Shown piece by piece: positions 39,405 through 48,354 of a stretch of 64,000 nt of DNA. The notes beneath the pieces are model-generated. The model saw only the letters and a program-made list of their open reading frames with translations. It had not been told where the DNA came from and made no database searches. A program made the translations under genes and the position numbers. Each line of letters opens with the position of its first letter. Within the stretch, counting starts at the first letter, position 1. The stretch is taken from positions 1-64,000 of the forward strand of contig JANWUV010000001.1 of assembly GCA_025057975.1 (NCBI GenBank), written 5' to 3'. Source of the DNA: Chloracidobacterium sp. GTDB lineage: Bacteria; Acidobacteriota; Blastocatellia; Chloracidobacteriales; Chloracidobacteriaceae.

Positions 39405-40268
39405 CTACTCTGCGCCGCCGCTCAGAATGATGTTGTCGGTCAGCCGAACGTGGCCGACGTACGCCGCCAACGCCAACAGGCAATCCGCGTCGTCGGGGAC
39501 GGCCGGCAGCGGATTAAGGTTGTCTAAGTCCACGAGCGCGACATACTCCGGGCGCACCAGCGGCTCTGTCGCCAGCACCTGCCGCACCGCGTCAAGCAGG
39601 GTTGCGGCGTCGCGGACGCCTTCGCGCTCAACCAGTGCTTGCGCTTGCTGCAGACTGCGGTAGAGCACCGGCGCGGCGCGGCGCTCCGCCGGATTCAACA
39701 TCGCATTCCGCGAAGAAATCACTAGGCCGTCAGGGCCGCGCACTGTCGGACAGATGACGACTTCGGTATCCATTGAAAGATCGCGCACCATCCGCCGAAT
39801 GATGATGGACTGCTGAGCGTCTTTCTGTCCGACCAGCGTAAAGTGTGGTTGGACGATGTTGATGAGTTTGTTGATGATGGTTGTCACGCCACGGAAGTAG
39901 TTGGGCTGTTTGGCTCCGCACAACCGACAATCCAGAACGTCGGTCGTGACGTACGTGAGAAAATCTTCCGGGTAAATCTCATCCACGCTTGGCGCAAACA
40001 GCACATCCACGCCTTTATTGGCGACGAGTTCGGCGTCCCGCGCTAGGTCGCGCGTCGGCACTTCAAACTCATCGCCGCTCTGAAAGTGAATCGGGTTGAA
40101 GAAAATCGAGACCACCACCACGTCGGCGATGATTTGGGCGCGGCGAATGAGGCTGGCATGCCCTTCGTGCAGGGCGCTCATCGTGGGGATAAGCGCCAGC
40201 TTTTTGCCGTCGCGTTTGAGGCGCGGGGCCAACATACGCATGCGGGGAATCCGTGTAACGATTTCCAT
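39405..40268 (-). CDS. panC: Pantothenate synthetase
   Basis: A 287-residue PanC, which joins pantoate and beta-alanine with ATP in coenzyme A synthesis. HIGH-type motif HEGHASLIRRA, the substrate region NPIHFQ, the FTLVGQKDAQQ ATP site and the KMSKS-like VISSRNAML are all present. ATG 40268. Preceded 57 nt upstream by an SDR gene on the same strand. panB and panD are not in the window. Confidence 0.94.
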   Translation of the reverse strand: MEIVTRIPRMRMLAPRLKRDGKKLALIPTMSALHEGHASLIRRAQIIADVVVVSIFFNPIHFQSGDEFEVPTRDLARDAELVANKGVDVLFAPSVDEIYPEDFLTYVTTDVLDCRLCGAKQPNYFRGVTTIINKLINIVQPHFTLVGQKDAQQSIIIRRMVRDLSMDTEVVICPTVRGPDGLVISSRNAMLNPAERRAAPVLYRSLQQAQALVEREGVRDAATLLDAVRQVLATEPLVRPEYVALVDLDNLNPLPAVPDDADCLLALAAYVGHVRLTDNIILSGGAE

Positions 40269-40325
40269 CGCTCCGATTCAAACCGGCGGAGCAGACACGC
40301 CCCGCCGGCGCACTTGACTGGCGGT

Positions 40326-41042
40326 TTACATCTGATGACTTTCCGGTTGCAGCACCAGCTCGTTCAAAACGCCGTTGCCGGTGTGAGAGGCGGCGAACAG
40401 AATGGCCCGCGCCGCCTCTTCCACCGACAACATTTTGTCGCGCTGGACGCGCATGCCAATCGTATCCCAGAATGGCGAATCCACACCGCCGAAATGCAAC
40501 AGCGTAAAGCGAACGCCGCTGCGTTTCAAATCGAGCGCCATGGCGCGTGTCATGCCGGTCACAGCGAACTTTGAGGCGCAGTACCCGGCCGCTTGCATCA
40601 TCACCGCTCGCCCCAAAATCCCCGGAATGTTGATGACGATCCCGCCGCCGGTTTTCGCCATCTCCGCCGCCGCCAGTTGGGTAACGGTAAATACGCCGCG
40701 CACATTGACCGCCAACATACGGTCAAGATCGTCCTCGGTCAACTCCGGGAACGGCTTGAGAATGCCGATGCCGGCGGCGTTGACGACCACGTCAATGCGC
40801 CCCAGTTCAGTGACGGTTGCAGCGACGAAGGCTGCGACTTGCTCCCGGCGTGTCACATCCGTCGGGACGGCGACCACGCGCCGCCCAAGTGCACGAGTTT
40901 CGGCGGCGACGGCATTGAGGTCGGCCGCCGTTCGTGAGGCAAGCGCCACGTCGGCGCCGTGACGCGCAAAAGCAAGGGCGGCGGCGCGCCCGATACCCCG
41001 ACCGCCGCCCGTGATGAGAACCACCTTTCCGGTAAAATCCAT
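40326..41042 (-). CDS. Short-chain dehydrogenase lacking the catalytic serine
   Basis: A 238-residue classical SDR. NAD(P) motif ITGGGRGIGRA, NAAGIG, and YxxxK in AAGYCASKFA are fine. The residue 13 before the Tyr, normally the catalytic Ser in an NISS-type motif, is Gly in INIPGILG. So three of the four catalytic residues remain. ATG 41042 has AGGAG at a spacing of 8; the frame upstream to 41108 is rejected. Upstream of panC. It may reduce a keto compound by a modified mechanism or be a binding protein; not resolved. Confidence 0.85.
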   Translation of the reverse strand: MDFTGKVVLITGGGRGIGRAAALAFARHGADVALASRTAADLNAVAAETRALGRRVVAVPTDVTRREQVAAFVAATVTELGRIDVVVNAAGIGILKPFPELTEDDLDRMLAVNVRGVFTVTQLAAAEMAKTGGGIVINIPGILGRAVMMQAAGYCASKFAVTGMTRAMALDLKRSGVRFTLLHFGGVDSPFWDTIGMRVQRDKMLSVEEAARAILFAASHTGNGVLNELVLQPESHQM

Positions 41043-41122
41043 GGACAAAACTCCTAACAAAAGAGACGAAGGCTTGGACGGGTGACGCTCGGCAAGGTTG
41101 CACAACACGGTACGGTGGCCTC

Positions 41123-43546
41123 ATGACAGGAAACAACTTGGCCTTCAAGAACGATCCACGGGTTTTTCGCCGAAAGCGTTGGTGGCAACGCCTTGTCACG
41201 CCGCGCCGCGTCTTTTTCTTGGCGCTGGCGCTGCTGCCGGTCGTCGGCGTTTTGATTTACTACTACGTGGTGTTCTCGACAATGATTGATGAAAAGCTGC
41301 GGGGCGAGGTGTTTGTCCGGGCGAGCGGCATCTACGCAGCACCGGCGCGGGTTGTCAAAGGCGGACCGTTCGGCAAGGCACAAATCCTCGACTACCTTGC
41401 GCGCGCGGGCTATACCGCCCAACCGAAGGCTAGCAACCCAACGCGCGGCTCTTACCGGCTTGACGGCAATCGTCTCGAAATTACGCCTAGCGCCGACGCC
41501 CAACGGATGGGATGGAGCTTTCCCGCCGTCCAGATTCGTTTCAACGGCAACACGCCGGTCGCCATTACCGAACTTTCCAGCAAGCAATCGCTTAACGAGT
41601 GCCTGCTCGAGCCGCCGTTGCTTACTGCGCTCAATCAGGAACGCGAAAAGCGGAAGATTGTCGAGTTCAACGATCTGCCCAAAACGCTCGTCAACGCGAT
41701 TGTCGCCGTTGAGGATAGGCGCTTTTTCGACCATCGCGGCGTAGACATTCGGGGTCTTGCGCGCGCCATTTACCGCAATTTCCTTGAGCGCGACGGCGGG
41801 TTGCAGGGCGGCTCAACGATTACGCAGCAACTGGTCAAAAACTTTTTCCTGACGCCGGAGCGAACATTAAGTCGCAAGCTCAAGGAAGCTTATATCGCCA
41901 TCATTCTCGAAACGCGCCTAACCAAGCAGCAGATTTTCCAGATGTATTGCAATGAAATCTACCTTGGGCAGGATGGCAGCTATTCCATCAACGGCGTTGG
42001 GGAAGCGGCGCGTTTTTATTTCATGAAGGATGTCGCCAATCTCACGCTTCCGGAGGCGGCTTTTCTGGCGGGCGTCATTCGCGGACCCGGCTACTACTCA
42101 CCGTTCAAGCATCCCGACCGTGCGCTGGAACGGCGCAACAAGGTGCTTGGGGACATGCTGGAGGTCGGCTTTATTACGCAGGCGGAGTACGAAAAAGCCA
42201 AGGTTGCCCCGCTTGGGGTAGCGCCGCGTCGTGCGGGCAGCAACGCCGATGCACCCTATTACTTGGATTATCTGCAAACCGTTCTTGCCGACCGCAAACT
42301 GGAGCGGGTGCTGTCCGACCCGGCGGCGCGCATTTACACCACGCTTGATCTGAACCTTCAGCAGGCGGCGGTCGAGGCGGTTCAAAAAGGCATGGCGAGC
42401 TTGGTCAAAAAACCGGCGCCCGGTTTGGATGCGGCGCTTGTGGCGCTTGACGCGCGGACCGGCGACATTTTGGCAATGGTGGGTGGACGGGACTACTCCC
42501 GCTCGCAGCTCAATCGCGTCACGGACGCTCGTCGGCAGCCCGGTTCGGTTTTCAAGCCGTTCGTCTACACGGCGGCGATTGAGGAAAAAGTCGTCACGCC
42601 GTCGTCGTTGTTCAAGGACGAAAAGCGGACATTTACGTACGGCGACGGCCAAACCTACAGTCCCGACAACTTCGGGCAGGCGTACAGCAACCAGTACGTC
42701 ACTGTTCGCACCGCCCTGACCAAATCGCTGAACGTCGTCGCGGTAAGCGTTGCAGAAGCGGTCGGCTACGACCGTGTGGCGCAGATGGCGGAACGGTTTG
42801 GGTTGCCGCGCCCGGACGCCTATCCAAGTTTGGCGCTCGGCGTGAAGGAGGCGACGCCGCTGGAGATCGCCCGCGCCTATACGGTGTTTCCCAATCGCGG
42901 CATGCGCGTCGAACCACGGGCGCTGACGCTCGTTGTGGACGGCAAGGGCGAGTTAGTGGACAAGATTGAGCCGCAGATGAAACCGGTGGTGTCGCCGGAT
43001 GTGGCGGCGGTGATGACACACCTGCTGCGCGGACCGGTGGAACGCGGCACAGCCGCCAAGGCCAACGGTCTGACGAAGGCACTAGCCGGCAAAACTGGGA
43101 CAAGCCGCGACGGGTGGTTCGCCGGTTTTACGCCGCATCTGGTGTGTGTGGTGTACGTCGGCTACGACGACAACCGCCAACTTGGTATGACAGGAGGGAG
43201 TTCGGCGCTGCCGATTTTCATCAACTTCATGCGTGCGGCGCTTAAGTTTCGGCCCGACCTGGCCGGCGACGCTTTCCCAGACGCCGACGGCGTAGAAAAA
43301 GTTGTCGTCGATCTGCAGACCGGCCTGCTGCCGTCGCCGTCCTGTCAGGGTGAAACGATCGAGGAGTGGTTCTTAGCGGGGACGGCGCCGCAAAAGGACT
43401 GTACGCAAGTCGGCGTCAGCAATATTGGTTCGCCGGGGATGGTCGCTGATCCTGACATCAAGCCGCCGATACCCGAACTGCCGCCTTTGCCGGAACCGTC
43501 ACTGCCCCATACGCCGCTTGCGCCGCCTGCAAGCTTACGTGATTAG
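41123..43546 (+). CDS. Class A penicillin-binding protein (PBP1A/1B-type)
   Basis: An 807-residue bifunctional peptidoglycan synthase. One membrane helix (about 30-52), a UB2H-like region, then the GT51 glycosyltransferase with catalytic Glu in AIVAVEDRRFFDHRG and STITQQLVKNFFL. The transpeptidase has SxxK in PGSVFKPF, SxN in TKSLNV and KTGT. It polymerises and cross-links peptidoglycan in the periplasm. Closer to PBP1B in layout. The Pro-rich C-terminus (PELPPLPEPSLPHTPL) is likely disordered. Divergent from the SDR-panC pair across 80 nt. Confidence 0.95.
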   Translation: MTGNNLAFKNDPRVFRRKRWWQRLVTPRRVFFLALALLPVVGVLIYYYVVFSTMIDEKLRGEVFVRASGIYAAPARVVKGGPFGKAQILDYLARAGYTAQPKASNPTRGSYRLDGNRLEITPSADAQRMGWSFPAVQIRFNGNTPVAITELSSKQSLNECLLEPPLLTALNQEREKRKIVEFNDLPKTLVNAIVAVEDRRFFDHRGVDIRGLARAIYRNFLERDGGLQGGSTITQQLVKNFFLTPERTLSRKLKEAYIAIILETRLTKQQIFQMYCNEIYLGQDGSYSINGVGEAARFYFMKDVANLTLPEAAFLAGVIRGPGYYSPFKHPDRALERRNKVLGDMLEVGFITQAEYEKAKVAPLGVAPRRAGSNADAPYYLDYLQTVLADRKLERVLSDPAARIYTTLDLNLQQAAVEAVQKGMASLVKKPAPGLDAALVALDARTGDILAMVGGRDYSRSQLNRVTDARRQPGSVFKPFVYTAAIEEKVVTPSSLFKDEKRTFTYGDGQTYSPDNFGQAYSNQYVTVRTALTKSLNVVAVSVAEAVGYDRVAQMAERFGLPRPDAYPSLALGVKEATPLEIARAYTVFPNRGMRVEPRALTLVVDGKGELVDKIEPQMKPVVSPDVAAVMTHLLRGPVERGTAAKANGLTKALAGKTGTSRDGWFAGFTPHLVCVVYVGYDDNRQLGMTGGSSALPIFINFMRAALKFRPDLAGDAFPDADGVEKVVVDLQTGLLPSPSCQGETIEEWFLAGTAPQKDCTQVGVSNIGSPGMVADPDIKPPIPELPPLPEPSLPHTPLAPPASLRD

Positions 43547-43586
43547 TGCGACTGCGAGCAGCTTTCCAATCCTCTATTGGCGTGGT

Positions 43587-43672
43587 AGCGGCGTTTCGCC
43601 GCTTCCGGCAGGCAACTTCACTACATCTCTAGGGCCGCCGCTAGCTTGCACTAAGGGCGTATAAGTTCGCCC
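43587..43672. repeat. Hairpin-rich noncoding segment, possible dispersed repeat
   Basis: Two palindromes after the PBP gene: AGCGGCG(TTT)CGCCGCT at 43587-43603 and GGGCG(TATAAGTT)CGCCC at 43655-43672, the latter inside CTAAGGGCGTATAAGTTCGC. The second resembles short palindromic repeats scattered in many bacterial genomes. Only one copy of each is seen in this window. Confidence 0.35.
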
Positions 43673-43776
43673 CTACAGCTACGGGCTTGGGCGAGTTTGT
43701 GACCCGGCGACTGGCTCACAAGAAACACGGTTTTCTTTCAGAGCGGCGCAACAGGCGGAAAGCGCCGGACGACGCC

Positions 43777-44388
43777 TCATTCGTTTCTACTCGCCCCAGA
43801 TGACGCCGCCGTGCGCAGCCAAACACGGGACAAAATGACTAGTGCCGCCCCGGCCAAAATGTTGCAGGCCATCAACCAAACCGAATACTGGTGCCATGCG
43901 GCGAACGTCAGCCGCACAGGGTCACTTGGCGGGAGTCTTTCGATTTCACCACCCAGTCCGGCGCGCAGCGCAGCTAGCCGTGCTGAAACAACAAACTTCG
44001 ACACGGCAACGTTGAGCGTCATGACGACCGGCAGCGCTATCAGCAACCACCCTTTCCACGAGTTGAGCCGTCCGCCGCGCAGCCGTTGCGCAATCTGGAG
44101 AGCAATCAAGAGCAAGCCGCAGGTCAATCCCCACCATTCCAGCTTTCCTAGAACGCTGTTGACCAGCGACCCGGCCAGCGCGCGCGTCGGCAGAACACCG
44201 AAGGCGCTCGGCGCAACGGCTGCGCTGAAAAAGACCATCGCCCCAAACCACAAACCCAACACAAGCGTATGCGCGGCGTCCAATGCGGCATCCAAAACCC
44301 TTGCACGCCCAGCACACGCCGTCACACCGGTCGCCGTCGCCGAAGCGCCGGATTTGGCTGTCTCACTCGTCGAAATCATCGGCCTCAT
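43777..44388 (-). CDS. DUF4149 membrane protein
   Basis: 203 residues with four membrane helices. VLGLWFGAMVFFSAAVAPSA and GKLEWWGLTCGLLLIAL are typical of DUF4149, a small membrane family of unknown function. It overlaps the PerM-like gene by 4 nt (ATGA), so it is the last gene of the hisS-kefB-pgsA-perM run and is translationally coupled. Confidence 0.88.
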   Translation of the reverse strand: MRPMISTSETAKSGASATATGVTACAGRARVLDAALDAAHTLVLGLWFGAMVFFSAAVAPSAFGVLPTRALAGSLVNSVLGKLEWWGLTCGLLLIALQIAQRLRGGRLNSWKGWLLIALPVVMTLNVAVSKFVVSARLAALRAGLGGEIERLPPSDPVRLTFAAWHQYSVWLMACNILAGAALVILSRVWLRTAASSGASRNE

Positions 44389-45671
44389 GGCGCGGAAGTC
44401 ACCGTGGCCGCTGGCGCTTCCTGCGCTGTTGACGGCGTGGAAATGTCGGGCAAGCGGTCACCGTCCGACGGCGCTCCGTAGCGATAAAACGCCGATCGCT
44501 CGTAATATTCAATCGCTACAACGGTCAGCACCTTCCCAACCGCCAGCGCTGGCACGGTCAGGATGACGCCTAGAATGCCGAGTAGGTGATGCCCAACCAG
44601 CAAGCCGACAATCACCAGAAACGGGTGCAAGTCGAGCCGCTCGCCCAAGACAAACGGCGTCAGGTAAAAGCTTTCAACGCTCTGGACGGCGACGTACACG
44701 CCGATGAGCAGCGCCAGATGCACCCACGAAGGGTCATCCGCCAATGCCAGCGTACAGGTCAGCAACCCCGCCAAGAACGTCCCAACGTAGGGAACGAGAT
44801 GGCCAAAGCCGGACAGGAAACCGAGCGACAACGCCGACGGGACGCCCAGCAGACTGAACCCAATGGCGTATAGCACGCTCATCGCGGAGCACACGATCAG
44901 TTGCCCACGTACGAAATTCCCCAGCGCTCCGTCAATCTTCACCAAAACACCTGAAACGGTCGCTCGGTGTCGCCAGGGGACTAGTTGCAACAGACGCCGC
45001 TCCAGCGCGCCGCCGTCCTTCAGGATGTAGTACACGAAGAAGGGAATGAGCAGGAGATTGATCAGGTTCGTAGCCACGCCGACGGCGTTGGCGAAGGTCG
45101 CGCTCAGCCCCGCCAAAAGCGGTTCAATCAACGCCGACGGATCGGCAAGGCGCTCACGCAAATGCCCTTCAACCTGTGCATACTGGATCGGGTAGCGGTG
45201 TTTTAGCTCTTCCAGCACCGGCTGGGCGACGGCGACGACTTTCCGATAGCCCGCTGGCAATTTTTGAGCCGCCTGTGTCAGTTGGCGGGCCAAACTCGGT
45301 ACGATCACGAAAAGAATGATCCCTAGCCCAAAAACGGCGACCGCCATGGCCGCCAGAACATTCAGCGTATGCCGGGTTCGCTCCCGCTGCACCCAGCGCG
45401 CCGTCACGCCGTCAAGCCAGTCCACCAACGGCTTGATGAGGTATGCCAGTGCTCCCGAAATGAGGAGCGGAATAACGACCGGCTTGAACAGGTAGGAAAG
45501 CCAAGCGGCGACACCCGACAGTAACCCGCCAACCATCAACAGTAACAAGATGAGGATCAGCGACGGCAACCAGCGCGCCCACCGGAGCTGTCGCCAGTGC
45601 GCCAGTGGCAGATCGGCTGACGCTTCCCCAGCCGGCGCACCCCCGCTGTTGATTGGTTCCGGTTCAGTCAT
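44385..45671 (-). CDS. AI-2E/PerM-family transporter
   Basis: A 428-residue polytopic protein with eight or so helices, including the family stretch SLGFLSGFGHLVPYVG and LDLHPFLVIVGLLVGHH, and the re-entrant region FFVYYILKDG. The family contains AI-2 exporters and Na+/H+ antiporter-like proteins; the substrate is not predictable. Starts ATG 45671, which overlaps the pgsA stop by 4 nt; its own stop overlaps the DUF4149 start. Confidence 0.92.
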   Translation of the reverse strand: MTEPEPINSGGAPAGEASADLPLAHWRQLRWARWLPSLILILLLLMVGGLLSGVAAWLSYLFKPVVIPLLISGALAYLIKPLVDWLDGVTARWVQRERTRHTLNVLAAMAVAVFGLGIILFVIVPSLARQLTQAAQKLPAGYRKVVAVAQPVLEELKHRYPIQYAQVEGHLRERLADPSALIEPLLAGLSATFANAVGVATNLINLLLIPFFVYYILKDGGALERRLLQLVPWRHRATVSGVLVKIDGALGNFVRGQLIVCSAMSVLYAIGFSLLGVPSALSLGFLSGFGHLVPYVGTFLAGLLTCTLALADDPSWVHLALLIGVYVAVQSVESFYLTPFVLGERLDLHPFLVIVGLLVGHHLLGILGVILTVPALAVGKVLTVVAIEYYERSAFYRYGAPSDGDRLPDISTPSTAQEAPAATVTSAP

Positions 45672-46276
45672 GACGAGCGTTCCGCCTGACGACGAAAATC
45701 ACGAACTTCCTGCGCGACAAACCAGATGTAGTGTAGGCCGGAGTACACCGTCATGACAAAAACAACCGCCACACACCACGGCAGCGCCGGATGCAAAAAA
45801 GTCACCGACTGCGCCGGCAGGTACATGACAATCAACGTCGCCTGACAAAACGTGCTGATTTTGCCGGGCAACGACGGTTTGAAATCGCGGAAGCCGGTGA
45901 CATGCGCAATCCCAGCGGCGACGGTGACAATCCCGACATCACGGCCGATGACCACAGCCGCCAGCCACCATGGAATCGGTATGTTGGCTTCCGATGGGAT
46001 TGCCATGACAATGTAGCTCGACAGCATCAGTAGCTTGTCGGCGATGGGATCAAGCGCCTGCCCAAGCTGACTCTGCGCGTTGAGCTTGCGCGCCAGCCAG
46101 CCATCCACGGCGTCGGAAAGACCAGCTGCCGCAAACGCCGCCGTCGCCCACCAGAACCACTCGCGCAGAAAACAGACGACAAAGACGGGGACGAGTAAAA
46201 TCCGAAACAGCGTAATGACGTTCGGAACAGTAAGAATGTCACGGTAGTGCTCGTTTGACGGCGCGCGCGACTTCAC
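45668..46276 (-). CDS. pgsA: CDP-diacylglycerol-glycerol-3-phosphate phosphatidyltransferase
   Basis: A 202-residue membrane enzyme of phosphatidylglycerol synthesis. The CDP-alcohol phosphotransferase motif is complete: DAVDGWLARKL then GQALDPIADKL. GTG 46276 is preferred, since it makes a GTGA overlap with the kefB stop and has GGGAGG upstream; an in-frame TTG 46279 is possible. Part of the hisS-to-DUF4149 run. Confidence 0.93.
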   Translation of the reverse strand: MKSRAPSNEHYRDILTVPNVITLFRILLVPVFVVCFLREWFWWATAAFAAAGLSDAVDGWLARKLNAQSQLGQALDPIADKLLMLSSYIVMAIPSEANIPIPWWLAAVVIGRDVGIVTVAAGIAHVTGFRDFKPSLPGKISTFCQATLIVMYLPAQSVTFLHPALPWCVAVVFVMTVYSGLHYIWFVAQEVRDFRRQAERSS

Positions 46277-48309
46277 CAAGCGACGCTCCCTCCCAACTGA
46301 GCCACACCGGTCGTTAGGCTTTCGATAGCCTTCTCCAACTGCTCCGGCTTGCCGAGCAAAACAAACACATCGCCGGGAGCAGGGATGAAATCCGCGTCGG
46401 GATTGACAATGGTTTCCGCGCCGCGCTGAACGGCCACGACCGTCACGCCGAACGTCGGCCGCAGCGCCAACTCGCGCAGCGACCGTCCAACGGCCGGTGA
46501 GTCGGCTGGCAAGCGCATGGCGGCTGTTGTGGCGTTCTCAATGAGGGACGCCAACTCGCCGATGAGCGCCTCACGCCCCGGACACTCCGCATCTAGCAGA
46601 CGGTAGCCCTCACGGCGAATGGTCTCAACCTGCTGTTGGATATACTGACGCGACAGGCCGTACTCGCGCAGAACGCGGGCGAAAATCTCCAGACTCGTCT
46701 CAAACTCCTCTGGAATGACTTGATTGACACCCAGCGCGTACAGCCCATTCATTTCCGAAACAAACCGCGTCCGCACAATGATGTGCAGGTCGGGCTTCAT
46801 TTCGCGCGCTAACGCCGCAATCCGCCGCGTCGCCGTGGCGTCGGAAATGGCGACGACCAGAATCCGCGCAGCTTCAATGCCGGCCGCGTGCAATACCTCG
46901 CGGCGCGTCCCGTCGCCGTAGATGATCGGTTCGCCCTGCTTCCGTCCCGCTCGGATGGATTCGATGTTGAGTTCGATGATGCGGTAGGGAATGCTTGCCG
47001 CCCGCAACACCCGCGCTAGATTACGCCCGTTGAGGCCGTAGCCGGCAATGATGACGTGGCCGCCAACCGGCGGCAGTCCTTCCGTTGGTGCAACGTCCGG
47101 TGCATCGGGCAGGCCGGTGAGGCGGCAAAAACGATAGCCAAGGGCTGGCGCGACGCTAATAAGCAACGGCGTCGCCAACATGGTCACAATCGAAGCCGCC
47201 AAGAAGATTTGGTATTCCCTTTGGCTTAGTAGGCTCAACTCCGACCCAGCCTTGAGCAAAACAAACGAAAACTCGCCGACTTGCGCCAGACCAAGCGCCG
47301 CCGTGAGCGCAATCCGCGTGGTGTGGCCGAGCGCCTTGATGGCTGCAAACGCCAGCAGCGTTTTCCCGACGACAATCAACGCCACCAATCCGGCGACCGT
47401 CACCCATGACGCCGCCAATACATCTAACGCCAGCAGCCTCCCCACCGAGATGAAGAAGATCGCGTTAAAGATGTCGCGGAAGGGCAGAATGTCAGCGACG
47501 ATCTGATGGCTGTATTCCGACTCCGACAGCACTACCCCGGCGATGAACGCGCCCAGCGCCAGCGATAGTCCGGACTGAGCTGTTAGCCAGGCCGTCCCCA
47601 AGCAGGACAGCACAGCAAAACTCACGAAGACTTCCCGACTACGAAGCGTCACCAGCCAGCGCAGCAGAAACGGGAAGACTAGCCGCGCTGTTACGACAAT
47701 CAGTAAAACAGCAATGGCTGCTTCCGCCAATGTTTTGACCACATCCACCGCTGTCACCTGCCCTTTCCCGGCCAGCAACGGCACGAAGAGCATCATTGGA
47801 ACGATGCACAAATCTTGGAACAGCAAAATCCCGATGCCGACACGCCCATAAGGCGTATCCGACTCGGCGCGGTCAACGTAGGTTTTGAGAACAATCGCCG
47901 TGCTCGACAACGCCACCAAGAAGCCGACAAAGATCGCCGGCAACCAGCCGAAATCGGCCACGTAGTGGGCTGCAACCGCTCCGGCCGCGACGGTGAGGAT
48001 CACCTGAAGCCCCCCGCCCAGCAGCACGACCCGCTTCATGGCGACAAGCTTTTCCAATGAAAACTCCAGCCCAATTGTGAACAGCAGCAACACGACGCCG
48101 ATTTCCACCAGCGTTTCTACAGGGCCAGCCTTGCTTGTAGAGTTCCCCTGACCCACTAAGTGCAGAGGCGACGGCGGCCCGATCACAATCCCCGTCAGCA
48201 TGTAGCCGATGAGCGTCGGCAGCCGCAGCCGCCCGCACACAAACACAATCGGGAGCGAAATCAGCAGAAGGAGAACCAGTTCTCCCAGCAGCGATGCTTC
48301 AATGTGCAT
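46273..48309 (-). CDS. CPA2-family K+/H+ antiporter with RCK (TrkA-N/TrkA-C) domains, KefB-like
   Basis: 678 residues. Residues about 1-390 form a twelve-helix exchanger (LRLPTLIGYMLTGIVIGP, LVALSSTAIVLKTY). A TrkA-N domain follows (HVIIAGYGLNGRNLARVL, then YGDGTRREVLHAAGI), and a TrkA-C domain at the end (FGVTVVAVQRGAETIVNPD). Such proteins export K+ in response to NAD(H)-type or glutathione-type ligands. Overlaps pgsA by four nt. Confidence 0.92.
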   Translation of the reverse strand: MHIEASLLGELVLLLLISLPIVFVCGRLRLPTLIGYMLTGIVIGPPSPLHLVGQGNSTSKAGPVETLVEIGVVLLLFTIGLEFSLEKLVAMKRVVLLGGGLQVILTVAAGAVAAHYVADFGWLPAIFVGFLVALSSTAIVLKTYVDRAESDTPYGRVGIGILLFQDLCIVPMMLFVPLLAGKGQVTAVDVVKTLAEAAIAVLLIVVTARLVFPFLLRWLVTLRSREVFVSFAVLSCLGTAWLTAQSGLSLALGAFIAGVVLSESEYSHQIVADILPFRDIFNAIFFISVGRLLALDVLAASWVTVAGLVALIVVGKTLLAFAAIKALGHTTRIALTAALGLAQVGEFSFVLLKAGSELSLLSQREYQIFLAASIVTMLATPLLISVAPALGYRFCRLTGLPDAPDVAPTEGLPPVGGHVIIAGYGLNGRNLARVLRAASIPYRIIELNIESIRAGRKQGEPIIYGDGTRREVLHAAGIEAARILVVAISDATATRRIAALAREMKPDLHIIVRTRFVSEMNGLYALGVNQVIPEEFETSLEIFARVLREYGLSRQYIQQQVETIRREGYRLLDAECPGREALIGELASLIENATTAAMRLPADSPAVGRSLRELALRPTFGVTVVAVQRGAETIVNPDADFIPAPGDVFVLLGKPEQLEKAIESLTTGVAQLGGSVAW

Positions 48310-48354
48310 GGGGAAAAACTATGGAGTAAACGATACTCCCGCCGCGCGCCGGCG

